Notes under the pieces: model-generated | The model's input: only the letters and a program-made list of their open reading frames with translations | What the model was told of the DNA's origin: nothing | The model's database searches: none | Position numbers and translations under genes: made by a program | From: an uncultured Piscinibacter sp. | Lineage (GTDB): Bacteria > Pseudomonadota > Gammaproteobacteria > Burkholderiales > Burkholderiaceae_C | Direction: 5' to 3' | DNA: 64,000 bases | Assembly: GCF_937952055.1 (NCBI RefSeq) | Contig: NZ_CALFYO010000020.1 | Location: 558,001 to 622,000, forward strand | In this document: one piece after another, positions 1 through 8,681 of the stretch | Position numbering within the stretch: the stretch's first letter is position 1 | How the letters are laid out: every line of letters begins with the position of its first letter

Positions 1-301
1 CAAGCTGATGCGCGGCGTGGACACCGAGCCGATCCGCCAGGCGGTGCTCGACATGCAGCTCGGGCGCGCCAAGGATGCGCTCGCGCTGCACGAGGCCGAG
101 CGCTGGCGCGCCGAGCTGGTCGCCAGCGACGACGCCGTCACCGGCTTCCTGCAGCAGTTCCCGCGCAGCGACGCGCAGCAGCTTCGCAGCCTGATCCGCA
201 GCGCGCGCAAGGACGCCGCGGCGCATCCCGAGCAGCGCAGTGGCCGCGCCTTCCGCGAGCTGTTCCAGTTCATCCGACAATCCCGCGACGATCATGAGTG
301 A
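1..301 (+). CDS. darP: Ribosome-associated protein DarP/YjgA (DUF615), C-terminal part
   Basis: The reading frame is open from the first base of the window, so the gene start lies outside. About 99 residues of the C-terminal part are present. The stretch with QAVLDMQLGRAKDALALH and the ending FRELFQFIRQSRDDHE match the helical tail of the DUF615 family (YjgA, renamed DarP), a small cytoplasmic factor that binds late 50S ribosomal precursors during maturation. The stop codon overlaps the next gene (mog) by 8 nt, which suggests a two-gene transcript with coupled translation. The family call rests on recognition of the tail alone. Confidence 0.85.
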   Translation, partial: KLMRGVDTEPIRQAVLDMQLGRAKDALALHEAERWRAELVASDDAVTGFLQQFPRSDAQQLRSLIRSARKDAAAHPEQRSGRAFRELFQFIRQSRDDHE

Positions 302-881
302 CTCCCGCTTCGACCCTGTGCGCATCGGCGTCGTTTCGATCAGCGACCGCGCCTCCTCCGGCGTCTACGAGGACAAGGGCATCCCGGCGCTGCAGGACTG
401 GCTGAATCGAGCGTTGCGCAACCCGATTGCCTGGGAGGCGCGGCTGATCCCCGACGATCTGGAGGGGATCGGCGCCGCGCTGCGCGAGCTGGTCGATGTG
501 GCGAAGTGCGACCTCGTGCTCACCACCGGCGGCACCGGCCCGGCGCCGCGCGACGTCACGCCCGAAGCGACGATGGCCGTGGCCGACAAGCTGATGCCTG
601 GCTTCGGCGAACAGATGCGCCAGATCAGCCTGAACTTCGTGCCCACCGCGATCCTCTCGCGCCAGGTGGCCGCGATCCGCGGCAAGGCGCTGATCATCAA
701 CCTGCCCGGCCAGCCGAAGTCGATCGCCGAGACCCTCGAAGGATTGCCGGACCGCGGCGTGCATGGCATCTTCGCCGCCGTGCCCTACTGCATCGACCTG
801 ATCGGCGGCCCCTACTTCGAGACCGACGAGGCGGTGTGCAAGGCCTTCCGGCCGAAGTCGGCGCTCCGACCGCCCGGCTGA
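294..881 (+). CDS. mog: Molybdopterin adenylyltransferase Mog
   Basis: The protein has 195 residues, the same length as E. coli Mog. It adenylylates molybdopterin before molybdenum insertion in molybdenum cofactor synthesis, in the cytoplasm. The start MSDSRF at 294 is preferred over an in-frame ATG at 240, because the latter would run deep into darP and add an unrelated extension. The MoaB/Mog fold shows as an IGVVSISDRAS strand near residues 11-21, the nucleotide/pterin loop TTGGTGPAPRD at about residues 77-87, and a late NLPGQPKS segment. The 8-nt overlap with darP suggests co-transcription. No other molybdenum cofactor gene is nearby. Confidence 0.93.
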   Translation: MSDSRFDPVRIGVVSISDRASSGVYEDKGIPALQDWLNRALRNPIAWEARLIPDDLEGIGAALRELVDVAKCDLVLTTGGTGPAPRDVTPEATMAVADKLMPGFGEQMRQISLNFVPTAILSRQVAAIRGKALIINLPGQPKSIAETLEGLPDRGVHGIFAAVPYCIDLIGGPYFETDEAVCKAFRPKSALRPPG

Positions 882-1028
882 GCCGATGGCCCTGGCCCGC
901 CGCGCCGCCGCACTCGCCTCACGAGCCCCCTAGCGCGACGCCGGACATCGACGCAGTGCGCGGCGGGGGCCACCTCCGGATGCTCACGCTGCCGCTGAGC
1001 CTGCGGTGAGCGCCGCCACGCTCGCCGC

Positions 1029-1808
1029 TCACTTCACCAGGCGATTGAGGCGCTCGGCGTCGAACTGCTCGGTGGTGTGGGCATCGTCGGGCACACAGTC
1101 GGTGCTCGGCAACTCCCGCGAGCGCTGCGAGAGCTTCTCGATCGCGTGCCACAGCAGCGCGATCTGGTGCTCGTGGCCGGACGCGTTGTCGATCAACCCC
1201 TTCATCGCCTGCGCGACGGGGTCGTCGCCCTGCGTCACGCCATAGGCCGAGAAGCCCATCTTCGCCGCCGCCGCCTCGCGCGCCGCATCGCTGTCGGCGT
1301 TGATCACACGCGCCGGGTTGCCTACGGCGGTGGCGCCGGCCGGCACCGGTTTGACGACCACCGCGCCGGATCCCACGCGTGCGCCGTCACCGACGGTGAA
1401 ACCGCCGAGCACCTGCGAGTTCGCGCCGACGATCACGCCGCGACCCAGCGTCGGGTGCCGCTTGGCGCCCTTCGACAGCGAGGTGCCCCCCAGGGTCACG
1501 CCCTGATAGATGGTGCACTCGTCGCCGATCTCTGCCGTCTCGCCGATCACCACGCCCATGCCGTGGTCGATGAAGACACGGTGGCCGATGGTCGCCCCAG
1601 GATGGATCTCGATGCCGGTGAGGAAGCGCGCGAGGTGCGAGACGAAGCGGCCCAGCCAGCGCCAGTCGCGCTTCCAGCAGGCGCTCGCCCAGCGATGCAT
1701 CACCAGCGCGTGCAGGCCCGGGTAACAGGTCAGCACCTCCCAGCGCGAGCGCGCGGCGGGGTCGCGCTCGAGGATGCAATCGATGTCTTCGCGCAGGCGC
1801 TGGAACAT
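1029..1808 (-). CDS. cysE: Serine O-acetyltransferase
   Basis: The protein has 259 residues. It transfers acetyl from acetyl-CoA to L-serine, the first step of cysteine synthesis. An N-terminal helical part (residues 1-65) is followed by a left-handed beta-helix of hexapeptide repeats (about 66-190), with the active-site stretch FIDHGMGVVIGE near residues 79-90 and GGTSLSKGAKRHPTLG after it. A C-terminal tail of about 60 residues is longer than in the shortest CysE forms. A TACACT -10-like element lies 27 nt before the start. The preceding gene on this strand is trmJ, 59 nt away, a common pairing in Betaproteobacteria. Confidence 0.95.
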   Translation of the reverse strand: MFQRLREDIDCILERDPAARSRWEVLTCYPGLHALVMHRWASACWKRDWRWLGRFVSHLARFLTGIEIHPGATIGHRVFIDHGMGVVIGETAEIGDECTIYQGVTLGGTSLSKGAKRHPTLGRGVIVGANSQVLGGFTVGDGARVGSGAVVVKPVPAGATAVGNPARVINADSDAAREAAAAKMGFSAYGVTQGDDPVAQAMKGLIDNASGHEHQIALLWHAIEKLSQRSRELPSTDCVPDDAHTTEQFDAERLNRLVK

Positions 1809-1867
1809 GGCTGACTCTCGAGGAGGTGGGGAACCAGTGTAGCGGGGGCTGCGAGACCCTGCTCGGC

Positions 1868-2593
1868 TCAGTCGCGAGACCTGCCGACGAAGCGCGCCAT
1901 GCCGCGCAGGATATCGACCTCCTCGCGGCTGAGGCGCGCGCGGTTGAGCAGCTGATTCAGGCGCGGCATCAGCTTCTTCGGCGCGGCGGGGTCCAGGAAG
2001 CCGATCTCCACCAGCACCTGCTGCCAGTGCGCCAGCAACCCCTGCACCGAAGCGGCATCGGCCAGAGTCGGATCGGTGGTGCGCGGTTCCACGTCGAAGC
2101 CCCCCAGCGCCTCGCGCCAGTCGTAGGCGATCAGTTGCACCGCCTGGGCGAGGTTGAGCGAGCCGTAGTCGGCTCTCGTCGGGATGCTCAGGCAGGCATG
2201 GCAGCGGTAGACGTCCTCGTTGGCCATGCCGAAGCGCTCCGAGCCGAACAGGAAGGCGACACGTTCCCGCGCGGGCGCCAGCGTAGCGAACAGCTCGCGC
2301 GGCGCGAAGGTCGGCGGACCGAAGTCGCGCGGCGTCATCGCGGTCGCGCAGAGGTAGCTCACGTCCTCGAGCGCTTCGGCCAGCGTGGGCACCACGCGCG
2401 CGGCGGCGAGCACGTCGGTCGCGCCGCTGGCCATCGCCACCGCCTCGTCGTGCGTCGCCGCTCGGGGGTCCCGTGGCGCGACCAGCCACAGCTCGGAGAA
2501 ACCCATCACCTTCATCGCCCGCGCCGCCGCGCCGACGTTGCCCGGGTGGCTGGTGCCGATGAGGATGAAGCGCGTCGGGTCCGGTGCTTGCAT
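1868..2593 (-). CDS. trmJ: tRNA (cytidine/uridine-2'-O-)-methyltransferase TrmJ
   Basis: This 241-residue SPOUT-class methyltransferase modifies position 32 of tRNA with S-adenosylmethionine. The N-terminal strand RFILIGTSHPGNVGAAARAM is the family signature, and the knot region shows LFGSERFGMANEDV and IPTRADYGSLNLAQAV. I chose the start MQAPDP at 2593, where family homology begins. An in-frame ATG at 2632 would add 13 residues and cross the divergent suhB promoter region. Neither start has a good Shine-Dalgarno sequence. The gene is divergent from suhB, and cysE follows on the same strand. Confidence 0.93.
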   Translation of the reverse strand: MQAPDPTRFILIGTSHPGNVGAAARAMKVMGFSELWLVAPRDPRAATHDEAVAMASGATDVLAAARVVPTLAEALEDVSYLCATAMTPRDFGPPTFAPRELFATLAPARERVAFLFGSERFGMANEDVYRCHACLSIPTRADYGSLNLAQAVQLIAYDWREALGGFDVEPRTTDPTLADAASVQGLLAHWQQVLVEIGFLDPAAPKKLMPRLNQLLNRARLSREEVDILRGMARFVGRSRD

Positions 2594-2604
2594 GGGGTGC
2601 CGGG

Positions 2605-2610
2605 TAAAAT
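2605..2610 (+). promoter_or_regulatory. Candidate -10 element for suhB
   Basis: TAAAAT lies in the short divergent gap between trmJ and suhB, 78 nt before the suhB start. No convincing -35 hexamer is seen at 16-18 nt, so this is a weak call based on the hexamer and position only. Confidence 0.35.
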
Positions 2611-2688
2611 CAACATTATCCGCAGCGGTCACTCGCCGTTGCCGCGCTCTTACCTCCCCGCCGGTCCCTCTCCTGTCCAGGTTGCCCC

Positions 2689-3651
2689 ATGTCGCAAGCG
2701 CTCCACCCCATGCTCAACATCGCCATCAAGGCGGCACGCAGCGCCGGGGCCATCATCAACCGCGCCTCGCTGGACCTGGATCTGCTGAAGATCAACACCA
2801 AGGGACCGAACGACTTCGTCAGCGAGGTCGACCAGGCCGCCGAGCAGGCCATCATCGAGACGGTGCTCGGCGCCTATCCCGGCCACGGCATCCTGGCCGA
2901 GGAGTCCGGCCGCACGCACGGCGCGCGCGACAGCGACTACGTGTGGATCATCGACCCGCTGGACGGCACCACCAACTTCCTGCACGGCTTCCCGGTCTAC
3001 GCGGTGTCGATCGCGCTGGCCTTCCGCGGACAGGTGCAGCAGGCGGTGGTCTACGACCCGACGCGCAACGACATGTTCTATGCCTCCAAGGGGCGCGGCG
3101 CCTACCTGAACGACAAGCGACTACGCGCCTCGAAGCGCACACGACTGTCGGACTCGCTGATCGGCACCGGCTTTCCCTTCCGCAAGGGCGACAACTTCAA
3201 GCGCTACGTGCAGATGTTCGAGGAAGTCATGCAGCACTGCGCCGGCCTGCGCCGCCCGGGCGCCGCGGCGCTGGATCTGTGCTACGTGGCCGCCGGCTAC
3301 TACGACGGCTTCTTCGAGACCGGCCTGAACCCCTGGGACATCGCCGCGGGCTCGCTCATCATCACCGAGGCTGGCGGCCTGATCGGCAATTTCACCGGCG
3401 AGGCCGACTACCTCTACCAGCGCGAGGTGGTGGCCGGCAACCCGAAGGTCTACGCGCAGCTCGTGCAGATCCTCGCGCCCTACACCCGCGCCATCAAGGC
3501 CGACGAGCCGGCTGCGCCGCCGAACCCGGCCGCGCTGACGCCGGAGGCCGCGCTGGCCGCTACGCAGCCTGTCGCCGAGCCGGCGAGAAAGAAGGGCCCG
3601 GTACGCATCCGCAAGGCGGACGCGGCGCGCGACGACGACGCCCCGCTCTGA
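2689..3651 (+). CDS. suhB: Inositol-1-monophosphatase family protein SuhB
   Basis: The protein has 320 residues. It is a magnesium-dependent phosphatase of the inositol monophosphatase superfamily; in bacteria SuhB also acts with the Nus antitermination complex on rRNA operons. Metal-binding motifs are visible: the EE pair in GILAEESG (about residues 71-72), WIIDPLDGTTNF (about 86-97) and the late NPWDIAAGSLIITEAGG. The core ends near residue 270, as in E. coli SuhB. The remaining 50 residues are an Ala/Pro-rich linker followed by a basic and then acidic tail (RKKGPVRIRKAD, DDDAPL), an extension of unknown role. The gene stands alone, divergent from trmJ. Confidence 0.94.
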   Translation: MSQALHPMLNIAIKAARSAGAIINRASLDLDLLKINTKGPNDFVSEVDQAAEQAIIETVLGAYPGHGILAEESGRTHGARDSDYVWIIDPLDGTTNFLHGFPVYAVSIALAFRGQVQQAVVYDPTRNDMFYASKGRGAYLNDKRLRASKRTRLSDSLIGTGFPFRKGDNFKRYVQMFEEVMQHCAGLRRPGAAALDLCYVAAGYYDGFFETGLNPWDIAAGSLIITEAGGLIGNFTGEADYLYQREVVAGNPKVYAQLVQILAPYTRAIKADEPAAPPNPAALTPEAALAATQPVAEPARKKGPVRIRKADAARDDDAPL

Positions 3652-3670
3652 GCCGCGATGGCACGCCCAA

Positions 3671-3796
3671 ATGGGCCAGCCCGTGACGGCCGCCTTCGAC
3701 GGCCACACGCCGACGATGCAGCAGTACCTTGGGGTGGGTGACATCCTCGTCCTTTGCTGGCGAGACTCTCACGGCCTCCCCCTGGCCTGGACCTGA
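3671..3796 (+). pseudogene. Probable relic of a mutS 5' end
   Basis: A 41-codon frame starts with ATG at 3671 and contains FDGHTPTMQQYL, which fits the MutS N-terminal consensus (F-x-x-H-T-P-M-M-Q-Q-Y-L). After a break it continues with DILVLCWRDSH, which can be read as a damaged form of DTLVFYRMGDFY, the segment that carries the mismatch-reading Phe-X-Glu motif. It then stops. The intact mutS starts 2.3 kb downstream and has a different extreme N-terminus (RHSPMMAQYL). This is inferred by eye over about 35 codons; a chance resemblance of the second half cannot be excluded. Confidence 0.45.
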
Positions 3797-3954
3797 TGGT
3801 CGGGATGTCATCTCTCGAGCAGAACTTCGGCGAGACGGTCGTCGCTGCCGTGCCCCTGGTTCGCTTGGCGCTGTTCGCGCTGGCCCCGATCGCCTGGCAG
3901 CCCTGAGTCACCATGGCGATGGTGCGCTGAGGCGGAGGGCAGGCCGCTGCCGGT

Positions 3955-4115
3955 TCAGGTCGCGCCGGCTCGGCGGCCGGGCGGCTGCGGCAGCAGGATG
4001 CGCTCGACCTCCCCGCGCACGATGTCCATCAGCAGCCGAGTTGCCGCCGTCGGTGTGCGATCGCGCAGCCACACCGGGCCCAGCCTCGCGCGCAGCGGCG
4101 TCGATTCGCAGAGCG
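3955..4115 (-). pseudogene. Possible C-terminal remnant of a LysR-type regulator
   Basis: The minus-strand frame ending with the stop at 3955-3957 reads FGPLCESTPLRARLGPV, then WLRDRTPTAATRLLMDIV and a tail rich in Pro and Arg. The pattern of a strand plus a final helix resembles the end of LysR effector domains. The frame stays open further upstream, but the sequence there loses any family resemblance and runs into the P450 start, so no complete gene is possible. Identification is weak; it could be non-coding. Confidence 0.25.
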
Positions 4116-4244
4116 GCCCGAATCCCCGAGTCCGCAGGCGGCTCGGAGGTGCTGGCGAACCTCCCTGGCGCGAGCGATCAAGCCGCGGGATTGACGCCGC
4201 AACGGCGACGATCAGAATCGCGGCGACAGACGGAGGAGTCTCGG

Positions 4245-5690
4245 ATGTCCACTACGCTCAACGCACCCGGCCAGCGCCGCTATGCGGACCTGCCCGGCCC
4301 ACGGGGCATCCCGGTGTTCGGCAACGCGCTGCAAGTCGACAAGGCGCGCATGCACCAGAGCGTGGAGCGCTGGGCGAACCAGTACGGGCCGTACTTTCGC
4401 TTCCGCATCGGTGACCGGCGCTTCCTCGGCATCGCCGACCACGAGGCGCTCGCCACGTTGATGCGCGACCGGCCCGAGGGTGTGCGCCGCGGCGCGAAGC
4501 TCGAGCAAATCTGGCGCGAGCTGGGGCTCGCGATCGGCGTGTTCACTGCGGAAGGCGATGTCTGGCGGCGCCAGCGGCGAATGGTGATGGCCGGCTTCGA
4601 CCCGGCGCACGTGCGCGAGTATTTCCCGTCGCTGCAAAGGGTCGCGCACCGCCTGGCCGGTCGCTGGAGCGTGGCGGCGCGAGAGGGCCGAGCGATCGAC
4701 CTGCAGTCGGACCTGATGCGGTTCACCGTCGACGCGATCGCCGGCCTTGCCTTTGGCAGCGACGTGAACACGCTCGAGTCCGATTCAGACCGCATTCAAC
4801 AGCACCTCGACAAGCTGTTTCCGACCCTGTTCAAGCGGATCATGGCGCCGCTGCCCACATGGCGCTGGTTTCGCAGCGCCGTCGACCGCGAGGCCGAAGC
4901 CGCCGTCGCCGAGGTGAAGCGGGCGATCGACGGCTTCATCGCCCAGGCTCGAGAGCGGCTGGCGGCCGACCCGGCGCGCCGCGAGCGACCGCCGAACCTG
5001 CTCGAAGCGATGCTCGCCGCCGCCGACGCCGGCGACAGCGGCCTCGGCGACGACGACGTCGCCGGCAACGTGCTCATCATGCTGCTCGCTGGCGAGGACA
5101 CGACGGCGAACACGATCGCGTGGATGCTCTACCTGATGACGCGCCACCCGCAGACGCTGGAGCGGGCGCGGCGGGAAGTGGACGCCGCGCTCCCGCCGGG
5201 AGCGCCGCTGAGTCACGAAGGCCTGGCCGCACTCGACTGGGTCGAGGCGTGCGCGCACGAGACGATGCGGCTCAAGCCGGTTGCGCCCTTCATCGGGCTG
5301 CAGTTGCTCCGCGACACGGTCGTCGCTGGCATCGAGGTGCCGAAGGGCACGGTGGTCTGGTCGGTGATGCGCCATGACAGCGTGAACCCGAAGCACTTCC
5401 CCGAGCCGCAGGCCTTCAAGCCGGAACGTTGGCTCGCCGACGGTGGGCCGGGACAGGCGGCGGCCTCCGCCAAGCGCGTGTCGATGCCCTTCGGCGCCGG
5501 GCCGCGCGTCTGCCCGGGTCGCTACATGGCACTGCTCGAGATCAAGCTCGCCGTGGCGATGCTGCTGCGCGAGTTCGACATCGTCGCGCTCGAGACGCCC
5601 GACGGCGCCGAGGCGCGCGAGCGGCTTGAGTTCACGATGCGGCCCGAGGGCCTGACGATGAGACTGAAGGAACGCGCAGTCAGCGCGTGA
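4245..5690 (+). CDS. Cytochrome P450
   Basis: The protein has 481 residues and is a haem-thiolate monooxygenase; the substrate is unknown. The start MSTTLN at 4245 follows a strong GGAGGAG ribosome-binding site. The frame is open much further upstream, but that extension is unlike any P450. Seen in order: the proline-rich LPGPRGIPVFGN (about residues 17-28), the I-helix AGEDTT (282-287) with the acid/alcohol pair for oxygen activation, the ETMR salt-bridge motif (339-342), FKPERW, and the haem loop FGAGPRVCPGR with the ligand Cys423. There is no membrane anchor and no fused reductase, and no ferredoxin or reductase gene is adjacent, so redox partners must come from elsewhere. Its position between two poorly conserved gaps suggests insertion between suhB and mutS. 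Confidence 0.95.
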   Translation: MSTTLNAPGQRRYADLPGPRGIPVFGNALQVDKARMHQSVERWANQYGPYFRFRIGDRRFLGIADHEALATLMRDRPEGVRRGAKLEQIWRELGLAIGVFTAEGDVWRRQRRMVMAGFDPAHVREYFPSLQRVAHRLAGRWSVAAREGRAIDLQSDLMRFTVDAIAGLAFGSDVNTLESDSDRIQQHLDKLFPTLFKRIMAPLPTWRWFRSAVDREAEAAVAEVKRAIDGFIAQARERLAADPARRERPPNLLEAMLAAADAGDSGLGDDDVAGNVLIMLLAGEDTTANTIAWMLYLMTRHPQTLERARREVDAALPPGAPLSHEGLAALDWVEACAHETMRLKPVAPFIGLQLLRDTVVAGIEVPKGTVVWSVMRHDSVNPKHFPEPQAFKPERWLADGGPGQAAASAKRVSMPFGAGPRVCPGRYMALLEIKLAVAMLLREFDIVALETPDGAEARERLEFTMRPEGLTMRLKERAVSA

Positions 5691-6074
5691 GCGCCGCCGG
5701 TGCCTGTCGCGGTGGCGACCTGGTCCTGTCCCGCCCCGATGCCGATCGATAAGCGCAAGAGCACTCCCCGCCCACGCCGGCTTCGCGCGCATCGTCGTCC
5801 AGTCGTCGGGCACGACCGGGCTTGCCGGCCCGGTCCCACGCGCAGTCGAGCCAATTGCAGCACGGCACGCCAGAGATCGCGTCGACTTGGCGGGTCGTTG
5901 GCGCGGTACGGCCTCGCCGTCACTCGCGCCGCCGATACCAGTGCGCGCACCCGCTCCGTCGCCGACTGCGGAGGCGCGATCGCAGCGACTCGGGCATGAC
6001 CCCGTGAGACGACTGAAACCTGCCCGCACGCGAAACCGCTGCGGCGCCCGTCGTGATCTACCATCGCGGGCGTC
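5691..6074. other. 384-nt gap before mutS, with one inverted repeat
   Basis: No convincing gene is seen here. A perfect 8-bp inverted repeat (GACCGGGC / GCCCGGTC, six-base loop) lies at 5814-5835, about 125 nt after the P450 stop. It may act as a transcription end signal, although it lacks a T-run. A TACCAT element at 6059-6064 is a possible mutS -10, 10 nt before the ATG. Confidence 0.6.
5814..5835 (+). terminator. Inverted repeat downstream of the P450, possible terminator
   Basis: An 8-bp perfect stem (5814-5821 with 5828-5835) encloses a TTGCCG loop. There is no T-tract, so it is at best a weak or Rho-assisted stop. Confidence 0.3.
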
Positions 6075-8681
6075 ATGACCGCCCCGACCTCCACCGCAGA
6101 GCTGCTCCAAGGCGACCTTTCACGCCACTCGCCCATGATGGCGCAGTACCTGCGCATCAAGGCCGACTTCCCCGACACGCTCGTCTTTTACCGGATGGGC
6201 GACTTCTACGAGCTGTTCTTCGAGGACGCGCGTCGCGCCAATCGCCTGCTCGACATCACGCTGACCAGCCGCGGCCAGAGCGCCGGCGAGCCGGTGGTGA
6301 TGGCCGGCGTGCCGGTGCACTCGGTGGAGAGCTACCTCGCCAAACTGATCAAGCTCGGCGAGGCGGTGGCGATCTGCGAACAGGTCGGTGACGTGGCGAC
6401 CGCCAAGGGTCCGGTCGAGCGCAAGGTGGTGCGCGTGGTCACGCCGGGCACGGTGACCGACACCGAACTGCTCGCCGACAAGAGCGACGCGGTGCTGCTC
6501 GCGGTGGCGCGGCATGGCGGCGTGTACGGCCTCGCTTGGCTGTCGCTGACGCAGGGCGAGGTCGGGTTGACCGAGTGCGGGGAGCGCGAGCTGTCCAGCT
6601 GGCTGGCGCGCCTGCAGCCCAGCGAGGCCCTGGTGGAGCGCGAACACGGCAGCGCGGCCCTCGCGCAGTCGCGCGTGCCGCTGACCGTGCGCCCGGCCTG
6701 GCAGTTCGACGCCGCCTTGGGCGCGCGCAAGCTCTGCGAGCAACTGCGCGTGGCCAACCTCGCCGGCTTCAATGCCCAGGAACTGCACGCGGCGCAGGCC
6801 GCGGCGGCGGCGTTGCTGGCCTTCGCCGAGCACACCCAAGGCCAGTCGCTCGCCCACGTGCGCGCACTCACCGTGCGGCGCGCCAGCGAGCTGCTCGAGC
6901 TGCCGCCGACCACCCACCGCAACCTCGAGTTGACGCAGACGCTGCGCGGCGAGGACGCCCCGACGCTGTTTTCCTTGCTCGACAGCTGCCGCACCGGCAT
7001 GGGCAGCCGCGCACTGCGCCAGTGGCTGACGCAGCCGCTGCGCGAGCGCGGCGTCGCGACGCAGCGCCACGACGCCATCGAGGCATTGCTGCACACCGAG
7101 CTCGACGCATTGCGCGAGGCCCTGCGCGGCATCAGCGACGTGGAGCGAACCACCGCGCGCGTGGCGCTGCGCCAGGTGCGGCCGCGCGAGCTGGCCGGCC
7201 TGCGTGCCACGCTGCAAGCGCTGCCGCACCTGCTGGCGCGCGTGCCGCACGGCGCGTCCGCGCTGCTCGACAGGTTGTGGGAGGCGCTGCACCCGCCGCC
7301 CGAGATCGAGGAACTGCTCGTCGCCGCCCTCGCCGACGAGCCTGCCGTGCTGCTGCGCGACGGCGGCGTGATCGCGCCGGGCTTCGACGCCACGCTCGAC
7401 GAGCTGCGCGGCATCGGCGCCAACTGCGACGCCTTCCTGCTCGATCTGGAGGCCCGCGAGCGCACGCGCACCGGCATCGCCAACCTGCGCGTGCAGTTCA
7501 ACAAGGTGCATGGCTTCTACATCGAGGTCACCAGCAGCGGCCTCGACCGCGTGCCGGGCGACTATCTGCGCCGCCAGACGTTGAAGAACGCCGAGCGCTT
7601 CATCACGCCGGAGCTGAAAAGCTTCGAGGACAAGGCGCTGTCCGCGCAGGACCGCGCGCTGGCGCGCGAGAAGCTGCTCTACGACCAGTTGCTCGACCAG
7701 TTGCAGGCCCATCTGGAGGTGCTCACCGCGCTGGCCCGCGGCCTGGCCAGCCTGGACGCGCTCGCCGCGCTGGCCGAGCGGGCGCGGACGCTGGGCTGGT
7801 GCCGGCCGACCTTCGTCAAGGAGCCGTGCATCGACATCGAGGGCGGCCGGCATCCCGTGGTGGAAGCCCGCCTGGCCGAGACCGGGACCGGCGCCTTCAT
7901 GGCCAACGACTGCAGGCTCGACGCCAACCGCCGCATGCTCGTCATCACCGGACCGAACATGGGCGGCAAGAGCACCTTCATGCGCCAGGTGGCGCTGATC
8001 GCCCTGCTCGCCGCGATCGGCTCCTTCGTGCCGGCCAAGGCCTGCCGGCTCGGGCCGATCGACGCCATCCACACGCGCATCGGCGCCGCCGACGACCTCG
8101 CCAACGCGCAGTCGACCTTCATGCTCGAGATGACGGAAGCCGCCGCCATCATCCACGGCGCCACCGAGCAGTCGCTCGTGCTGATGGACGAGATCGGCCG
8201 TGGCACCTCGACCTTCGACGGCCTGGCGCTGGCCGGCGCCATCGCCGCGCACCTGCACGACCGCAACAAGTCCTTCACGCTGTTCGCCACGCACTACTTC
8301 GAGCTGACCGAGTTCCCGCTCAAGCACGAGCGTGCGCTGAACGTGCACGTCTCGGCGGTGGAAAGCGGCGACGACATCATCTTCCTGCACGACATCCAGG
8401 GCGGCCCGGCGAGCCGCAGCTACGGCGTGCAGGTGGCGCGCCTGGCCGGCATGCCCGCAGGACTGATCCGCCAGGCGCGCGCCACGCTGGAGGCGCTGGA
8501 GTCGCACCAGCGCGCCGGCGATGCGCAGATCGACCTGTTCGCGCCACCGCCTGCGCGCACCGAAGTACCGCCCTCCGAGGTGGAGGACGCGCTCTGCGCC
8601 ATCGACCCCGACAGCCTCAGCCCCAAGGAGGCGCTGGACGCGCTGTACCGCCTCAAAGCCTTGCAGAAGGAAGCTCCATGA
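6075..8681 (+). CDS. mutS: DNA mismatch repair protein MutS
   Basis: The protein has 868 residues. It recognises mismatches and small loops and recruits MutL. The N-terminal mismatch-binding motif GDFYE is present, with Phe44 and Glu46 as the base-stacking and contacting pair. The ATPase has Walker A GPNMGGKST (about 626-634), the Walker B / signature stretch DEIGRGTSTFDG and the ATHYFEL switch. The length is normal for the family. The stop overlaps the ATG of the Anbu gene (ATGA), so the two are probably translated in a coupled way. The gene just upstream is the P450, and a possible older mutS 5' fragment lies beyond that. Confidence 0.97.
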   Translation: MTAPTSTAELLQGDLSRHSPMMAQYLRIKADFPDTLVFYRMGDFYELFFEDARRANRLLDITLTSRGQSAGEPVVMAGVPVHSVESYLAKLIKLGEAVAICEQVGDVATAKGPVERKVVRVVTPGTVTDTELLADKSDAVLLAVARHGGVYGLAWLSLTQGEVGLTECGERELSSWLARLQPSEALVEREHGSAALAQSRVPLTVRPAWQFDAALGARKLCEQLRVANLAGFNAQELHAAQAAAAALLAFAEHTQGQSLAHVRALTVRRASELLELPPTTHRNLELTQTLRGEDAPTLFSLLDSCRTGMGSRALRQWLTQPLRERGVATQRHDAIEALLHTELDALREALRGISDVERTTARVALRQVRPRELAGLRATLQALPHLLARVPHGASALLDRLWEALHPPPEIEELLVAALADEPAVLLRDGGVIAPGFDATLDELRGIGANCDAFLLDLEARERTRTGIANLRVQFNKVHGFYIEVTSSGLDRVPGDYLRRQTLKNAERFITPELKSFEDKALSAQDRALAREKLLYDQLLDQLQAHLEVLTALARGLASLDALAALAERARTLGWCRPTFVKEPCIDIEGGRHPVVEARLAETGTGAFMANDCRLDANRRMLVITGPNMGGKSTFMRQVALIALLAAIGSFVPAKACRLGPIDAIHTRIGAADDLANAQSTFMLEMTEAAAIIHGATEQSLVLMDEIGRGTSTFDGLALAGAIAAHLHDRNKSFTLFATHYFELTEFPLKHERALNVHVSAVESGDDIIFLHDIQGGPASRSYGVQVARLAGMPAGLIRQARATLEALESHQRAGDAQIDLFAPPPARTEVPPSEVEDALCAIDPDSLSPKEALDALYRLKALQKEAP

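Larger units (their letters stand above)
3652..4244. other. 593-nt gap with decayed gene pieces
   Basis: There is no intact gene between suhB and the P450. The first part (3671-3796) encodes a short peptide resembling the MutS N-terminus, and the minus strand near 3955-4115 encodes a peptide resembling the tail of a transcriptional regulator. The stretch 3797-3954 shows nothing I recognise. The region ends with the P450 ribosome-binding site GGAGGAG at 4232-4238. Confidence 0.6.

Noticed and set aside
1006..1032. Seven-base inverted repeat GTGAGCG / CGCTCAC near the cysE stop
   Set aside because: The loop is 13 nt long and there is no T-run, so it is not convincing as a terminator.
3729..4244. 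In-frame N-terminal extension of the P450 by 172 residues
   Set aside because: The extension is Arg/Ala-rich without homology, while a strong ribosome-binding site and the typical P450 start are at 4245.
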